Shown here in pieces: positions 7,601 to 16,843 of a stretch of DNA of 53,574 bases. The position numbers were made by a program, and so were the translations under genes. This DNA is from Candidatus Latescibacterota bacterium (GTDB lineage Bacteria > Latescibacterota > UBA2968 > UBA8231): assembly GCA_022826515.1 (NCBI GenBank), contig JAJDUT010000125.1:1-53574 (forward strand), written 5' to 3'. The notes below the pieces were generated by a model. The model did no database searches and was not told where the DNA came from. It was given only the letters and a program-made list of their open reading frames with translations. Each line of letters begins with the position of its first letter. Position 1 is the first letter of the stretch.

Positions 7601-9321
7601 ACGTGCAAGAGCCCTTGATATCCGGTTCCGGAGCAGGTCCATTGCACCACTCCTGTGTAACCCGCAGGGCAACCATCCGACTCTGTTCCCGCACTGCACT
7701 CAGGGTTACAACCAGTACTGGTATTGGATTTTCGTCGAGTACAAGCACAAGACGGCTTCGTCGGACACGTGTGCTTGAGCGCGCACGTCGACGAGTCGGT
7801 CTTTTTACTCGGATCGTTTGCCCTGCAGAAGAAGGAGACCTCTTTGCCAGCTTTACCCAAACAGCTGTCTGGTGTTTTTGTGCAACCAGCACTGCAACCA
7901 TCACTGTCTCGGGTACAGGCGCATCGTGTTTTCGGACAGGTGTGACTACAGGTTTTATCTGTTCGATTCGTTCCAGAACAGGTGAATGAGACTGTCTTGC
8001 CACCATCACTACTACCACAAGTTGCAGATCCAGTACAACCAGATCCGCAACCATTTCCACTACAGGAGCATGGTGTTTTTGTCGAATAGACACAGGTGTC
8101 GACTTCTTCGTCACACTTTACCAACTTACCATCATTGGAACAGTTCCAGGTATAGGTTTTTACGTCACCTGACACGACGGTGCCCGCGCCGGTGCACGCG
8201 GTAGTGTCCGGTGTCGGATCATCGTCACTCGTTGTCCCTGCTGTGCAGGCACCAATACTCGAATCACATGCGGGTGGCACGTGGCAGGTGTCCAGGGTAT
8301 CGTCACAGGTTTCGGTGCCGCACTGCCAAGTGTAGGTTATGTTATTTCCACTTTCACCCACCTGACAACCGTTATCCGTCGATGAAGCGGTAACTGATGA
8401 ATTGTCAGAGCAGTGCCCTTTTTGTCCCCTCCGTTGCGCGCAGGTGACCGCTGGGCAGGTTGCTGTCACTTCTGAACAGGTCGTATTTGTTGAGCACGAA
8501 TTATCTGAGGATTCGCAGGTCCATGACTTGGTTACCTTTTTCGCGCTTCCGATTCCGCACAATGCCTCAACTGATTTCACCTTTCCTTTCAGTGTTGATC
8601 CTTGCGGACTGCAAGGACGTGCCGCCGTTCCGCACCCGCATTTCGTTTTCACACATCCGTTCTCTTCGACCTTTGAGCAATGCTTATTCCCCTTGGAGTT
8701 ATAGCACTGCCAGGTATAAATCTTTTCCGGACCGCCAGAAGCGCAACTTCTTTGCACCATCTCGGCAGAACCAGCGACGGCACCGGTATGACTAGCAGTA
8801 ACGGAACCATCATCATCCAGAATGAGGCATCCATTTCTTGTCGAATCATGTTTGCAGACCGTGTCGTATGGTGTAAACGTATACTCTCTCTCTACTTTTT
8901 TGCAATTTCTATTCAAACCGTGTGGACATGTCCACGTATGCACTGTTTCTGTTGTCGTTTTTTTTCCTGCGGTAGTAGTTAACCCAGGACCGCCGTCATA
9001 CGTTATTGGTTTTCCGCTTTTTTTGTTACTTGCTCCTCCGTTGTTTGTGCATGCAAATTTCTTACTGTTGTCGCATATTGAAGCACCTTCGGTCGAACAG
9101 GTTGAACGTATCACCGAACCTTTGCACAGCATGCCGTCACACGTGATTCCACTGCCTGCTACTGCTTCGCATCGCCAGGTATTAATTATATTTTCACCAG
9201 ACGGTTCCGGAAAACCTGAAAAACGGAGACAATCTGCTTTATTTGTGCCCTTACTACCAGATTCTAACGCTGCCCCTTTCTTGCATATGAAGTTTTTTAC
9301 AGTTCCATCATCTTCCAACAC
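7597..9321 (-). CDS. Cysteine-rich repeat protein; reading frame extends upstream without a start codon
   Basis: The frame from the GTG at 9321 encodes 574 residues with 58 cysteines. Units of the form W-x-C followed by spaced Cys (HTWTCPHG, YTWQCYNS, KSWTCESS, YTWQCGTE, YTWNCSND) recur about every 60-90 residues and resemble the disulfide-rich W-x-C repeats of large secreted proteins in CPR/Patescibacteria. The same frame stays open and Cys-rich back to 9618 (for example PKDCKTKGY, NCEPKSCNCAT, CNDNCEDPC) but contains no ATG, GTG or TTG there, and it directly abuts the end of the protease gene in a different frame. The real N-terminus is therefore probably upstream of 9321, and this may be the C-terminal half of the protease reached by a frameshift. 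No own signal peptide. AT-rich relative to its surroundings. Function unknown. Confidence 0.6.
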   Translation of the reverse strand: MLEDDGTVKNFICKKGAALESGSKGTNKADCLRFSGFPEPSGENIINTWRCEAVAGSGITCDGMLCKGSVIRSTCSTEGASICDNSKKFACTNNGGASNKKSGKPITYDGGPGLTTTAGKKTTTETVHTWTCPHGLNRNCKKVEREYTFTPYDTVCKHDSTRNGCLILDDDGSVTASHTGAVAGSAEMVQRSCASGGPEKIYTWQCYNSKGNKHCSKVEENGCVKTKCGCGTAARPCSPQGSTLKGKVKSVEALCGIGSAKKVTKSWTCESSDNSCSTNTTCSEVTATCPAVTCAQRRGQKGHCSDNSSVTASSTDNGCQVGESGNNITYTWQCGTETCDDTLDTCHVPPACDSSIGACTAGTTSDDDPTPDTTACTGAGTVVSGDVKTYTWNCSNDGKLVKCDEEVDTCVYSTKTPCSCSGNGCGSGCTGSATCGSSDGGKTVSFTCSGTNRTDKTCSHTCPKTRCACTRDSDGCSAGCTKTPDSCLGKAGKEVSFFCRANDPSKKTDSSTCALKHTCPTKPSCACTRRKSNTSTGCNPECSAGTESDGCPAGYTGVVQWTCSGTGYQGLLHV

Positions 9322-9614
9322 ACGTTTACAGCAGGATTCAGCAGGAGGTTCTTCTTCTTCTACACAGCCATCAAAACAGGGATCCTCGCAGTTATCGTTG
9401 CATTTATATGCAATTCCTTCAAAGCCGGGTTTGCATTTTACTTCAATTTTTTGAACCTTTCCAGTACAGATTTTAAATTGCTTTTTTTCTTCATCGGTGG
9501 CGCAATTGCATGATTTCGGTTCACAGTTTGTTTCGTCAATGTCCGCGTATCCTTTTGTCTTGCAATCTTTCGGTTTTTTGTTGCTGACGGTAGTTTTTGT
9601 GGATCGTAGGATTA

Positions 9615-12600
9615 CTAATCAAGCGGTTTAATAGGCACAAGGTCAAATTCATCCACAACACTTTTCCATGAAGAATGGACATTAAAATGAAAATCACCAA
9701 TAGTTGCTGAGCCAGTTCCAATATGTACTCCGGTTAAATAGACGTTTCCATCTTCGTCGGGAGTGGTATAAACCGGGGCACCACTATCACCACCAATGGT
9801 TTCTTTGGAATCAAGGGGTATTAAGGAATAATGTGCGAAACCAAGATATATTCCGTCAGGGGATCTGCCACCAAGTAATAAATCTTCTCCTTGGGCAATT
9901 CTTCTCAAAGGTTGTCCAGAGACAGATCCAGATATCCAGATGGTTTCTCCTTTTATCGCTTCTCGGGCTCCGATAACGGTGTAGATCGCACCACCTTCTC
10001 CTCGTATCTTGAGTGGCTCGAGTCGTTCAACTTGGTTGCCAATGTCGATTTTTGCACAAAACGACTCACCGCCACTTTGTTGCATGATCATGTCTGAAGG
10101 ACAGTTTGGCGTGTAACGACTTGGATACGCAATAAAAGCAGAGTCGGTGCCAAGGATCAGAAATCCAGAATCTTTGTCTTTTGAGTACGATGGCAATTTA
10201 AAAACAGTGCCGAGTATGTGATACCTGTCGTGTGACATTCTCAATTTGGGAACTGAATGAGAGTAATCTTTAACATCGCCTGGAGAGTCAACAGAACCGT
10301 GACCGGAAGCAATGAACCCTCGCACACCATTAACATCTTCCACACCACCCAAGGTGATGGTTGTACAAGATGTTACGGTTTCATAAAAATTTTGACGATG
10401 TGTGGTCACCTTGTCACCTCCCATCGGGTTGAGGCGCACTGGTACTGCATTACAACCTTCATACGGAGGACCGGGATCTTCTTGAAGCTCTCGCACCATA
10501 ACTTGGGCGGGTTCGCTGGTGCATGACAGATCGTTGACGCAGACATGATAGAAGACAGATTGAATACCACGATCCACTGGAGGTGCTATGTGAGTGCTGG
10601 TAATAACAACAGACGTGTTCGGTACAAGCGGGTCTAGTGTTATTGTGTTTGACTCTTTCACACCGTCGGTAGGGCGTGTCCAATCATTGTCTGTTCGGTA
10701 GATGGAGATGGTCGCGCCATCAGTCTTCATTCCGGTGTTGGTAATAGTTGCGGTGATAGTAACGGGGTCGGATTCAAAGACACGTATCGGTGTGGCAACG
10801 ATGTCAGTCACCATAACAGGGGAAATTTGTACCGGTACCTCCACTGCGCGAGAGCAGATGTCCTCAAAGCATGCATAGTAGTAATAAGTATTCGGATAGT
10901 TTGTCGGAAGCGAGCCCTCGTATTTGAAGTCGTAATCATCTATTGTCTCCGAGAATGATTCGCTCGATGCCAAGGATAGACTTCCACCTTCCACTGTCAA
11001 GACAGTCTCTCCCCCTTTTGCTGGCGTGTCAGTTTTTTCATCATCATGGCGGTGGAAAGTGATGGTGTAGGAGGGAAGAGTTATCGACCCGGGACCATTG
11101 TTTGTCACGGTGGCGGTGAGGGAAACATCTTGTTTCACGCCGGGCACGATCTCTGTTACTTCTGTCACAAGGGTGACAGAGATACCGGTTCCTGACGCGT
11201 CATCTTCAAGGGTTTCCGGTTCTGTCACCGTTACGATCACTGACGCACAGTTGTTGTCGGTATCTTCTCCGGGGATTGTGTTGATGCAGCTGTAGTAGTG
11301 ATAGGTGCCGGGGACTGTTGGTGAAATAAGGTCTGCGGACACGGTGCCAGTACTGTTTTTCTGGAGTATGGTTCGCGCACTTGCAATAACAGGAGCACCT
11401 GTCTGCGGATCAACGGTCTTTTGATCGTGACGATAGAAGGAGACCGTGCGGGTAGCGGTTGGCGCGTCCGTGTTCATCACCGTTGCCTGGATCGAGAACG
11501 GTTGCCCTGGTGCTATTGTTGTCTCGGTTGCTCGCGCTGATATCACCGAAAGATCGGGATCTGTCTCTGTTTGATCTGGTTCCGGTTCCACCACAATAGA
11601 TCCGGGTACCGCGGTGATCATAACGTTATCAACGGCAATGGCGGTGAATATATTTTTCTTGACACTGAAGAATCGCAGAGAAAATGAATCACTGATGTCG
11701 TCACCGGAAAGGGTAAAGGTCTCTCGGCGCCATTGACTGTCGGCGTGCCGACCGTCCCAGTTTTTCAAACGGTGGTACGCACCGTGATTACCAATATCAA
11801 CGCCGAGGAACTCATCGTTGCCCATACCCGGGTCCAGATAGCGGTAGAACGACAAGGTAACAGAGTCGTAGGCCGAAAGATCAACCGGCGTCTCAAGGGT
11901 AAGGAAGCAAGTCCTGCAGCCGGTGCCTGCCTTGGCAACCACATTGCCCGGCCCTTCGCCCGGAACGGTCGCATCCGCCGACAACGAAGCCGCTTGCCAC
12001 TTTGATCCACGCCACGCACCGAGCCCTTCTTGGAAGGTGTCAAGGAATAGGTGGGCTGGATCGTATGTTTCTGGCACATCTTGTGCGGGGGTGATGGTGA
12101 GACTCCATGTATTGAGCGTCCCGGTATCCCCCGGTGCATAGTCGCCGACGCGAAGCTGCCACGTACCGTGCGCCGCCTGTCCTTGCAGTTGGGTTAAGTT
12201 CGATTCCTCGACGACGAGGTTGGCCCTAGAGTTAATCCCGCTTCGCATCCCGTCGTGGAGCGTCATAACGACTCCGCTTGGTGCGACTAACTCAACCGTT
12301 AGGTCGCTGGGGGCGGGGTGAGTGATGTCCACGTCCACCGCAACAGAGCCGACCGTCACGCTATCGGGCACGGTAATGCTACCCACCACCTGCGGGGCCT
12401 TGCCGTTATCGGCCAAGGCGGTGTTGGGCGCTTGGCCAAAGGAGATCGGCGGCCCAAAACGCGTCACTGGTGCCACCTGCCGGAGCGCGGTCGTCGTCGG
12501 CCGCCGTACCACCTTGCCAGCATGTCGAATAATCCCGGTCGATGGGGCCACGCTGATGGGCGTAGCCGGAAAGCGCTGCTTCAAGGCTGCGTAGATATGT

Positions 12601-13763
12601 TTGCCGCCCTGTTGTGTCCAGTAGGCGCGGCCGATGCCGAGGTAGAGATGATCTGGGCCGTCGATGCTGCCGCTAGGGAAGACACCCGAGATTAACACCG
12701 GCACCCCGTCGAGAATCTGCGCCACGGTGGCGTCTTGTTTCTCCGTGCCGAGGATGGACGCCCACACTACCTCGGTAACCGGTTTGAGCGAATACCCGCC
12801 CCGTTGACCAATGCGCCGCGCCGAGACCGACGCATCCGACGGATTGGCCACATAGGTGGCAATAAGCGCCGCGTCGGCGGACTCAACCCGACCATCGCAG
12901 TCCACATCGCCCAGCGCCATCACGCCGCGGTTGGGCAGCGACAAGGCCGGATCAACACTCAACATGGCCGCCAGCAGCCCGTCGTCCAGCTCCACTCGGC
13001 CATTGTTGTCCACATCGCCCAACACCCCCTGATCCAGCGACGCCACCCTCTTCCCCGCCCGGTTCGGCCGCGCCGCCCGGTCAAGGACCACCGACCCGGT
13101 ACCCGACGCGACGACAAAGTCTGAATCCACATGCACAACCAGCCCTTCCCGCACAACCACCAGCCCATACCGCCCCATCTCCGTCGATCCCGCCGCCCGC
13201 GACACCGCCTCCACCCGCGCACCCGCCAGCGGCACCCCGGCCTGTCCATCCACCAGCACCATCTTGCCCGTCCAATGCGCGCCCGCCACGGTCAAGCGGT
13301 AGAAGTACACCCCGGCCGCAGCGGCCCGACCCGCCGCATCCGTGCCGTCCCAGCGCGCCCGATACGCCCCGGCCTCTTGCGGGCCATCCACCAGCGTCGC
13401 CACCCGCTGGCCGAGGACGTTGAACACCTCCAACCGCACGGGCGACGGGGCCGGCAGTTGGTAGGGAATGAGCGTGGAAGGATTGAACGGATTGGGGTAG
13501 TTGGGCCCCAGTCCAACCTCGCGCGGCAGCACCAACGCCCCGCCGCCGGTCGGCAGCGGCAGCGCAAACTGGCCCGCCTCGTCCGTGGTGGCTTGCCCCA
13601 CCCGTCCTCGGCGCAGGTCGGCTACGTCAAACAACACCACCTGAGCGCCCGCCACCGGCGACCCGTTCGCCAGCCGCACCTGACCCGCCACCATCGGCGG
13701 CGATACCGGACTCGCGTAAACGGAAACCAACAAGCCAACCAAGCAGATCAACAGAAACGGCAT
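9615..13763 (-). CDS. Large chimeric secreted trypsin-like serine protease
   Basis: The 1382-residue product starts with a signal peptide (1-17), then a carboxypeptidase-regulatory-like beta-sandwich (about 25-80) and a FlgD-like module with YPNPFNPST (about 88-165), the motif of FCB-group secreted proteins. Next come a second Ig-like unit, dockerin-like repeats (GDVDNNGRVELDD, GDVDCDGRVESAD), a proprotein-convertase P-like domain (about 455-550), a lectin-like segment, and three CARDB-like Ig domains (about 720-1110). The C-terminus is a chymotrypsin/streptogrisin-fold protease: His1155 (IASGHG), Asp1207 (GTDSAFI), Ser1327 (GGDSGAP). Base composition falls sharply near 12.0 kb: the N-terminal third is very GC-rich, the rest AT-richer, as if two genes were joined. 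AAAGGA lies upstream of the ATG. Function: probably an extracellular or surface protease. Confidence 0.85.
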   Translation of the reverse strand: MPFLLICLVGLLVSVYASPVSPPMVAGQVRLANGSPVAGAQVVLFDVADLRRGRVGQATTDEAGQFALPLPTGGGALVLPREVGLGPNYPNPFNPSTLIPYQLPAPSPVRLEVFNVLGQRVATLVDGPQEAGAYRARWDGTDAAGRAAAAGVYFYRLTVAGAHWTGKMVLVDGQAGVPLAGARVEAVSRAAGSTEMGRYGLVVVREGLVVHVDSDFVVASGTGSVVLDRAARPNRAGKRVASLDQGVLGDVDNNGRVELDDGLLAAMLSVDPALSLPNRGVMALGDVDCDGRVESADAALIATYVANPSDASVSARRIGQRGGYSLKPVTEVVWASILGTEKQDATVAQILDGVPVLISGVFPSGSIDGPDHLYLGIGRAYWTQQGGKHIYAALKQRFPATPISVAPSTGIIRHAGKVVRRPTTTALRQVAPVTRFGPPISFGQAPNTALADNGKAPQVVGSITVPDSVTVGSVAVDVDITHPAPSDLTVELVAPSGVVMTLHDGMRSGINSRANLVVEESNLTQLQGQAAHGTWQLRVGDYAPGDTGTLNTWSLTITPAQDVPETYDPAHLFLDTFQEGLGAWRGSKWQAASLSADATVPGEGPGNVVAKAGTGCRTCFLTLETPVDLSAYDSVTLSFYRYLDPGMGNDEFLGVDIGNHGAYHRLKNWDGRHADSQWRRETFTLSGDDISDSFSLRFFSVKKNIFTAIAVDNVMITAVPGSIVVEPEPDQTETDPDLSVISARATETTIAPGQPFSIQATVMNTDAPTATRTVSFYRHDQKTVDPQTGAPVIASARTILQKNSTGTVSADLISPTVPGTYHYYSCINTIPGEDTDNNCASVIVTVTEPETLEDDASGTGISVTLVTEVTEIVPGVKQDVSLTATVTNNGPGSITLPSYTITFHRHDDEKTDTPAKGGETVLTVEGGSLSLASSESFSETIDDYDFKYEGSLPTNYPNTYYYYACFEDICSRAVEVPVQISPVMVTDIVATPIRVFESDPVTITATITNTGMKTDGATISIYRTDNDWTRPTDGVKESNTITLDPLVPNTSVVITSTHIAPPVDRGIQSVFYHVCVNDLSCTSEPAQVMVRELQEDPGPPYEGCNAVPVRLNPMGGDKVTTHRQNFYETVTSCTTITLGGVEDVNGVRGFIASGHGSVDSPGDVKDYSHSVPKLRMSHDRYHILGTVFKLPSYSKDKDSGFLILGTDSAFIAYPSRYTPNCPSDMIMQQSGGESFCAKIDIGNQVERLEPLKIRGEGGAIYTVIGAREAIKGETIWISGSVSGQPLRRIAQGEDLLLGGRSPDGIYLGFAHYSLIPLDSKETIGGDSGAPVYTTPDEDGNVYLTGVHIGTGSATIGDFHFNVHSSWKSVVDEFDLVPIKPLD

Positions 13764-13860
13764 AAATCCTAGTCCTTTGCGATAGAATAACAGACTTTAG
13801 CTAAGAAGGAGTCCAAAAGGTCATTGCGATAATCAAGTAGCCACTAGCTACAATTAATCC

Positions 13861-14958
13861 CTACCGCGTCGAAAATTTGTGTATTGTAACTGTCCGGTAG
13901 GCCTCCCCCGGACGCAATACTACCGACGGAAAGCCCGGCTGGTTGATCGAGTCGGGATAGTGCTGGGTTTCTAGGCACAGGCCGTGGTACTGATTGTAGA
14001 TTGTCCCGCCTTTGCCTTGAACTCCGTTGAGGTGGATGGCCGAGTAAAACTGCACGCCCGGTTCGGTAGTGTACAGCTCCATCACCCGCCCGCTCTCCGG
14101 CTCGTACACCTCGGCGGCCAGCGCCGGCTCAGCCCGACCTCCATTGTCGAGCACGTAGTTGTGGTCGTAGCCGCCGATATCCGCGAGCTGTCCGATCCGC
14201 CCGCCGATAGCGGACGGTTTGCCAAAGTCGAGAGGTGTGCCAGCCACCGGCAAAATGCGCCCAGTGGGGACTTGGTTGGCGTCCGGCTCGGTGTAGTAGC
14301 GGGCGTGGAGCGTGAGGATATGGCCGAGCACGGGGCCGCTGCTGGCCAAGTTGAAATAGGAGTGGTTGGTCAGATTGATCGGCGTCGGCTTATCGGTGGT
14401 CGCCTCGTATGAGATGACTAGTTCGTCGTCGTGGGTCAAGGTGTACGTCACGCTCACGGGCACGGTGCCTGGATAGCCCTCCTCGCCGTCTTGGCTCACG
14501 TAGTGCAAGCGCACCGCTGGTCCGCGTTTATCGTCCACGACCTCGGCGTCCCATACTACCTTGTCGAAGCCCACTATTCCGCCGTGCAGGTGATTAGGCC
14601 CGTTGTTGACGGCGAGTGTGTACTCTTGGCCATCTAGGGAGAACTTGCCGCCGGCAATGCGGTTGGCGACCCGCCCGGTGATGCAGCCGAAGTACGGATT
14701 CTCCTTCTCGTACTGCTCCAAGCGGTCAAAGCCTAGCACTACGTCGCCCAGTGTTCCGGCGCGATCGCGCACGAGGAGTTCGGTGATGATCCCGCCATAG
14801 GTGATGACGCGGGCCATAGTGCCGTGGTCATTTGCGAGGGTATAGCGATCGACGGGCTGTCCTGCTGCGGTCGTTCCAAAGCTGTCTTTGCTCACGTTGG
14901 CTTCTCCTGCGGTGGCGGCCAAGGCGACCGCCAGTACTATTGCGCTGGGCTTTTGCAT
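13861..14958 (-). CDS. galM: Aldose 1-epimerase, exported form
   Basis: The 365-residue product interconverts alpha and beta anomers of aldohexoses. The ATG at 14958 has a strong AAAGGAGG and begins a signal peptide (MQKPSAIVLAVALAATAGEA), so the enzyme is likely periplasmic; an ATG 19 codons upstream is in frame but lacks a ribosome site. Conserved residues are visible: NRIAGG near 100, NHLHGG with His123 and His125, NLTNHSYFNL, and LCLETQHYPDS carrying the catalytic Glu. It is divergent from the sugar-binding protein gene, with a 170-base shared region, so it probably prepares the anomer taken up by that transporter. Confidence 0.93.
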   Translation of the reverse strand: MQKPSAIVLAVALAATAGEANVSKDSFGTTAAGQPVDRYTLANDHGTMARVITYGGIITELLVRDRAGTLGDVVLGFDRLEQYEKENPYFGCITGRVANRIAGGKFSLDGQEYTLAVNNGPNHLHGGIVGFDKVVWDAEVVDDKRGPAVRLHYVSQDGEEGYPGTVPVSVTYTLTHDDELVISYEATTDKPTPINLTNHSYFNLASSGPVLGHILTLHARYYTEPDANQVPTGRILPVAGTPLDFGKPSAIGGRIGQLADIGGYDHNYVLDNGGRAEPALAAEVYEPESGRVMELYTTEPGVQFYSAIHLNGVQGKGGTIYNQYHGLCLETQHYPDSINQPGFPSVVLRPGEAYRTVTIHKFSTR

Positions 14959-15128
14959 GGCCCCTCCTTTGTCGTTGATCTTGCGCTTCTTTTTTGCCGG
15001 ACGTAACATAGGCATTCCACATTTGCCGGGGCAACCACGAGCGTTGCTCCTGCGAGTATCCTGCCCTCGTCGAGGGCGCGGCGGCCATGAGCAGGCGTCG
15101 TCCCCTAAAATTCCTAGCGAGATACATT

Positions 15129-16127
15129 ATGAAAATGCCCTTTTTGCTTCTTGCCTTGATTTTTGTCGCCTGTGGCGGTAGCGACGCGCCACAACCGGCG
15201 GCCAACCCCCAAATCGCTTTTGTCACCAATGGCGTTGGTCCCTTTTGGACTATTGCCGCCAAAGGAGTTGAGGCCGCGGCCGCCGAGTTTGCCGCCGACG
15301 CTGAGGTGCAAATGCCCGGCGAAGGGGTCGCCGACCAGAAGCGCATCGTCCAAGCCCTGCTGGCCCGCGGCATCGACGGCATGGCCATAAGCCCCATCGA
15401 CCCGGACAATCAGACCAACCTGCTCAACGAGGCCGCCGCTCACACCAACCTGCTCACCCACGACTCGGACGCTCCGAAGAGCAATCGCCTTTGCTTTATT
15501 GGCATCGACAATTACTCGGCCGGTCGCGCCTGTGGGGCATTGGTCAAAGAAGCCCTGCCCGACGGCGGCAATATCATGATCTTCGTCGGTCGTCTCGAAC
15601 AACTCAATGCCCGCCAGCGCCGCCAGGGCCTCATCGACGAACTGCTCGGTCGCTCCTTTGACCCGACGCGCCACGACCCCAACAGCGGCCCGATCACCGG
15701 CGACCAATACACCGTTCTCGACACGCGCACCGACCAGTTCGATTACGCCAAAGCCAAGGCCCAAGTCGAGGACGCCATGGCCAAGTACCCGGATCTCCAC
15801 GGCGTCGTCGGCCTGTTTGCCTACAATCCGCCGATGTGCCTCGAAGCGATCAAGGAAGCTGGCAAGACCGGCCAGATCCAAATCATCGCCTTTGACGAGG
15901 AAGCTCCCACCCTCCAAGGCATCATCGACGGCCACATCTACGGCACGGTGGTGCAAAACCCGTACCGCTACGGGTACGAGTCAGTGCGCATCCTCGCCGC
16001 TCTCGCCCGCGGCGATCGCTCGGTTTTGCCCGAGGGTGGGGTGCTCGACGTGCCGGCGCGGTCCATCCGCCGCGACAATGTCGAAGCCTTTTGGGACGAA
16101 CTGAAAACCCTGACTGGAACTAACTAA
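15129..16127 (+). CDS. Sugar ABC transporter substrate-binding lipoprotein (RbsB-like)
   Basis: The 332-residue product belongs to the periplasmic-binding-protein type I sugar group. The ATG at 15129 begins a lipoprotein signal with lipobox FVAC and lipidated Cys15, preferred over an in-frame ATG at 15087. The body shows the expected IAFVTNGVGPFWTIAAKGVEAAA start and GIDGMAISPIDPDN, then HVVGLFAYNPP-type hinge segments. The ATPase and permease genes of the same transporter lie 1.4 kb downstream, beyond an XRE-PIN pair and a MITE-like element, so the ancestral operon appears to have been interrupted. Substrate is inferred to be a monosaccharide, possibly one acted on by the adjacent epimerase. 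Confidence 0.9.
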   Translation: MKMPFLLLALIFVACGGSDAPQPAANPQIAFVTNGVGPFWTIAAKGVEAAAAEFAADAEVQMPGEGVADQKRIVQALLARGIDGMAISPIDPDNQTNLLNEAAAHTNLLTHDSDAPKSNRLCFIGIDNYSAGRACGALVKEALPDGGNIMIFVGRLEQLNARQRRQGLIDELLGRSFDPTRHDPNSGPITGDQYTVLDTRTDQFDYAKAKAQVEDAMAKYPDLHGVVGLFAYNPPMCLEAIKEAGKTGQIQIIAFDEEAPTLQGIIDGHIYGTVVQNPYRYGYESVRILAALARGDRSVLPEGGVLDVPARSIRRDNVEAFWDELKTLTGTN

Positions 16128-16195
16128 TGGCGCTGCGTTGGTGCGCTCTGACAGGTAGGAATCAAGCGAGAGAACGATTAATTTTGTTTGATTAA

Positions 16196-16228
16196 ACTGT
16201 TGATAGAATCATCCAACAGTAGTATATT
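16196..16228 (+). promoter_or_regulatory. Promoter/operator of the second XRE-PIN pair
   Basis: TTGATA (16200-16205) and TATATT (16223-16228), 17 bases apart, form a good sigma70-like promoter. The inverted repeat ACTGTTG (16196-16202) / CAACAGT (16214-16220) overlaps the -35 and the spacer. An 85-base leader then leads to the XRE start. The arrangement parallels the promoter of the first XRE-PIN pair, although the operator sequence differs. Function is inferred. Confidence 0.6.
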
Positions 16229-16312
16229 CAGTCTTTCCCACACACCTGCTGATTAGCAAGACGTGCGACCATAGGTCGTCCGCTCTTCTTTGACAAACGC
16301 AGGAGATTTCCA

Positions 16313-16843
16313 ATGAGTGTAGGACCGTTTGCTTTGTTTTTACAATCGTTGCGCCGTCAGCAACAATTGCCTCTCAGGCGTTTCTGCGAGCAGTTTGGTC
16401 TTGACCCGGGGACGTATTCCAAGATGGAACGAGGGATCCGGCCGCCGCCTAAATCGCGCCAAGCGCAGGACAAGTTAGCCTATCAACTCGGCTTGGAAGA
16501 CGGTTCAGAAGCGCGAAGGGTGTTTCTGGACGCGGTGGCGATTTCGGCCGGCCAAGTGCCGCAAGACATCCTCGACGACGAGGCAATGGCCGCTAAACTG
16601 CCCGTGCTTTTCCGCACGATCCGGGGCGAGAAGCTGACCGGGGAACAGCTAGATGGAGTGGTGGAATTGATGGGGAATACTTGGCAAGAAAATGAATTGG
16701 AACACACATTGCAGAAAGAGGGATTGCTCCAAGATATCAAACCGCCCATCACGGATTTTACCTCATATCAAAATCGCACCCCTATAAAACTCAAAGGCGA
16801 TGGGAAGACAGCCTCTGCAACCATTATCGCGGAACGTCGATAA
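16313..16843 (+). CDS. XRE-family HTH antitoxin/regulator
   Basis: The 176-residue product has an N-terminal helix-turn-helix (about 8-60: LPLRRFCEQFGLDPGTYSKMERG) and a longer C-terminal region ending in a basic, probably disordered tail (FTSYQNRTPIKLKGDGKTAS). CAGGAG lies 11 bases upstream of the ATG. It is immediately followed by a PIN-domain gene whose GTG begins on the base after its stop codon. It is not closely similar to the XRE protein at 5.8 kb, so the two XRE-PIN pairs are probably independent. Likely antitoxin and autorepressor acting on the inverted repeat at 16196-16220. Confidence 0.78.
   Translation: MSVGPFALFLQSLRRQQQLPLRRFCEQFGLDPGTYSKMERGIRPPPKSRQAQDKLAYQLGLEDGSEARRVFLDAVAISAGQVPQDILDDEAMAAKLPVLFRTIRGEKLTGEQLDGVVELMGNTWQENELEHTLQKEGLLQDIKPPITDFTSYQNRTPIKLKGDGKTASATIIAERR

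Noticed and set aside
7597..9321. CRISPR or tandem DNA repeat array
   Set aside because: The periodicity is at protein level (W-x-C units); DNA repeats are neither identical nor evenly spaced.
8822..9454. 210-residue plus-strand frame inside the Cys-rich region
   Set aside because: The minus strand has regular Cys-rich repeats, whereas this frame has no recognisable pattern and no ribosome site.
13131..13772. 213-residue plus-strand frame
   Set aside because: It is rich in Arg, His and Pro and antisense to the GC-rich N-terminal part of the secreted protease; composition artefact.
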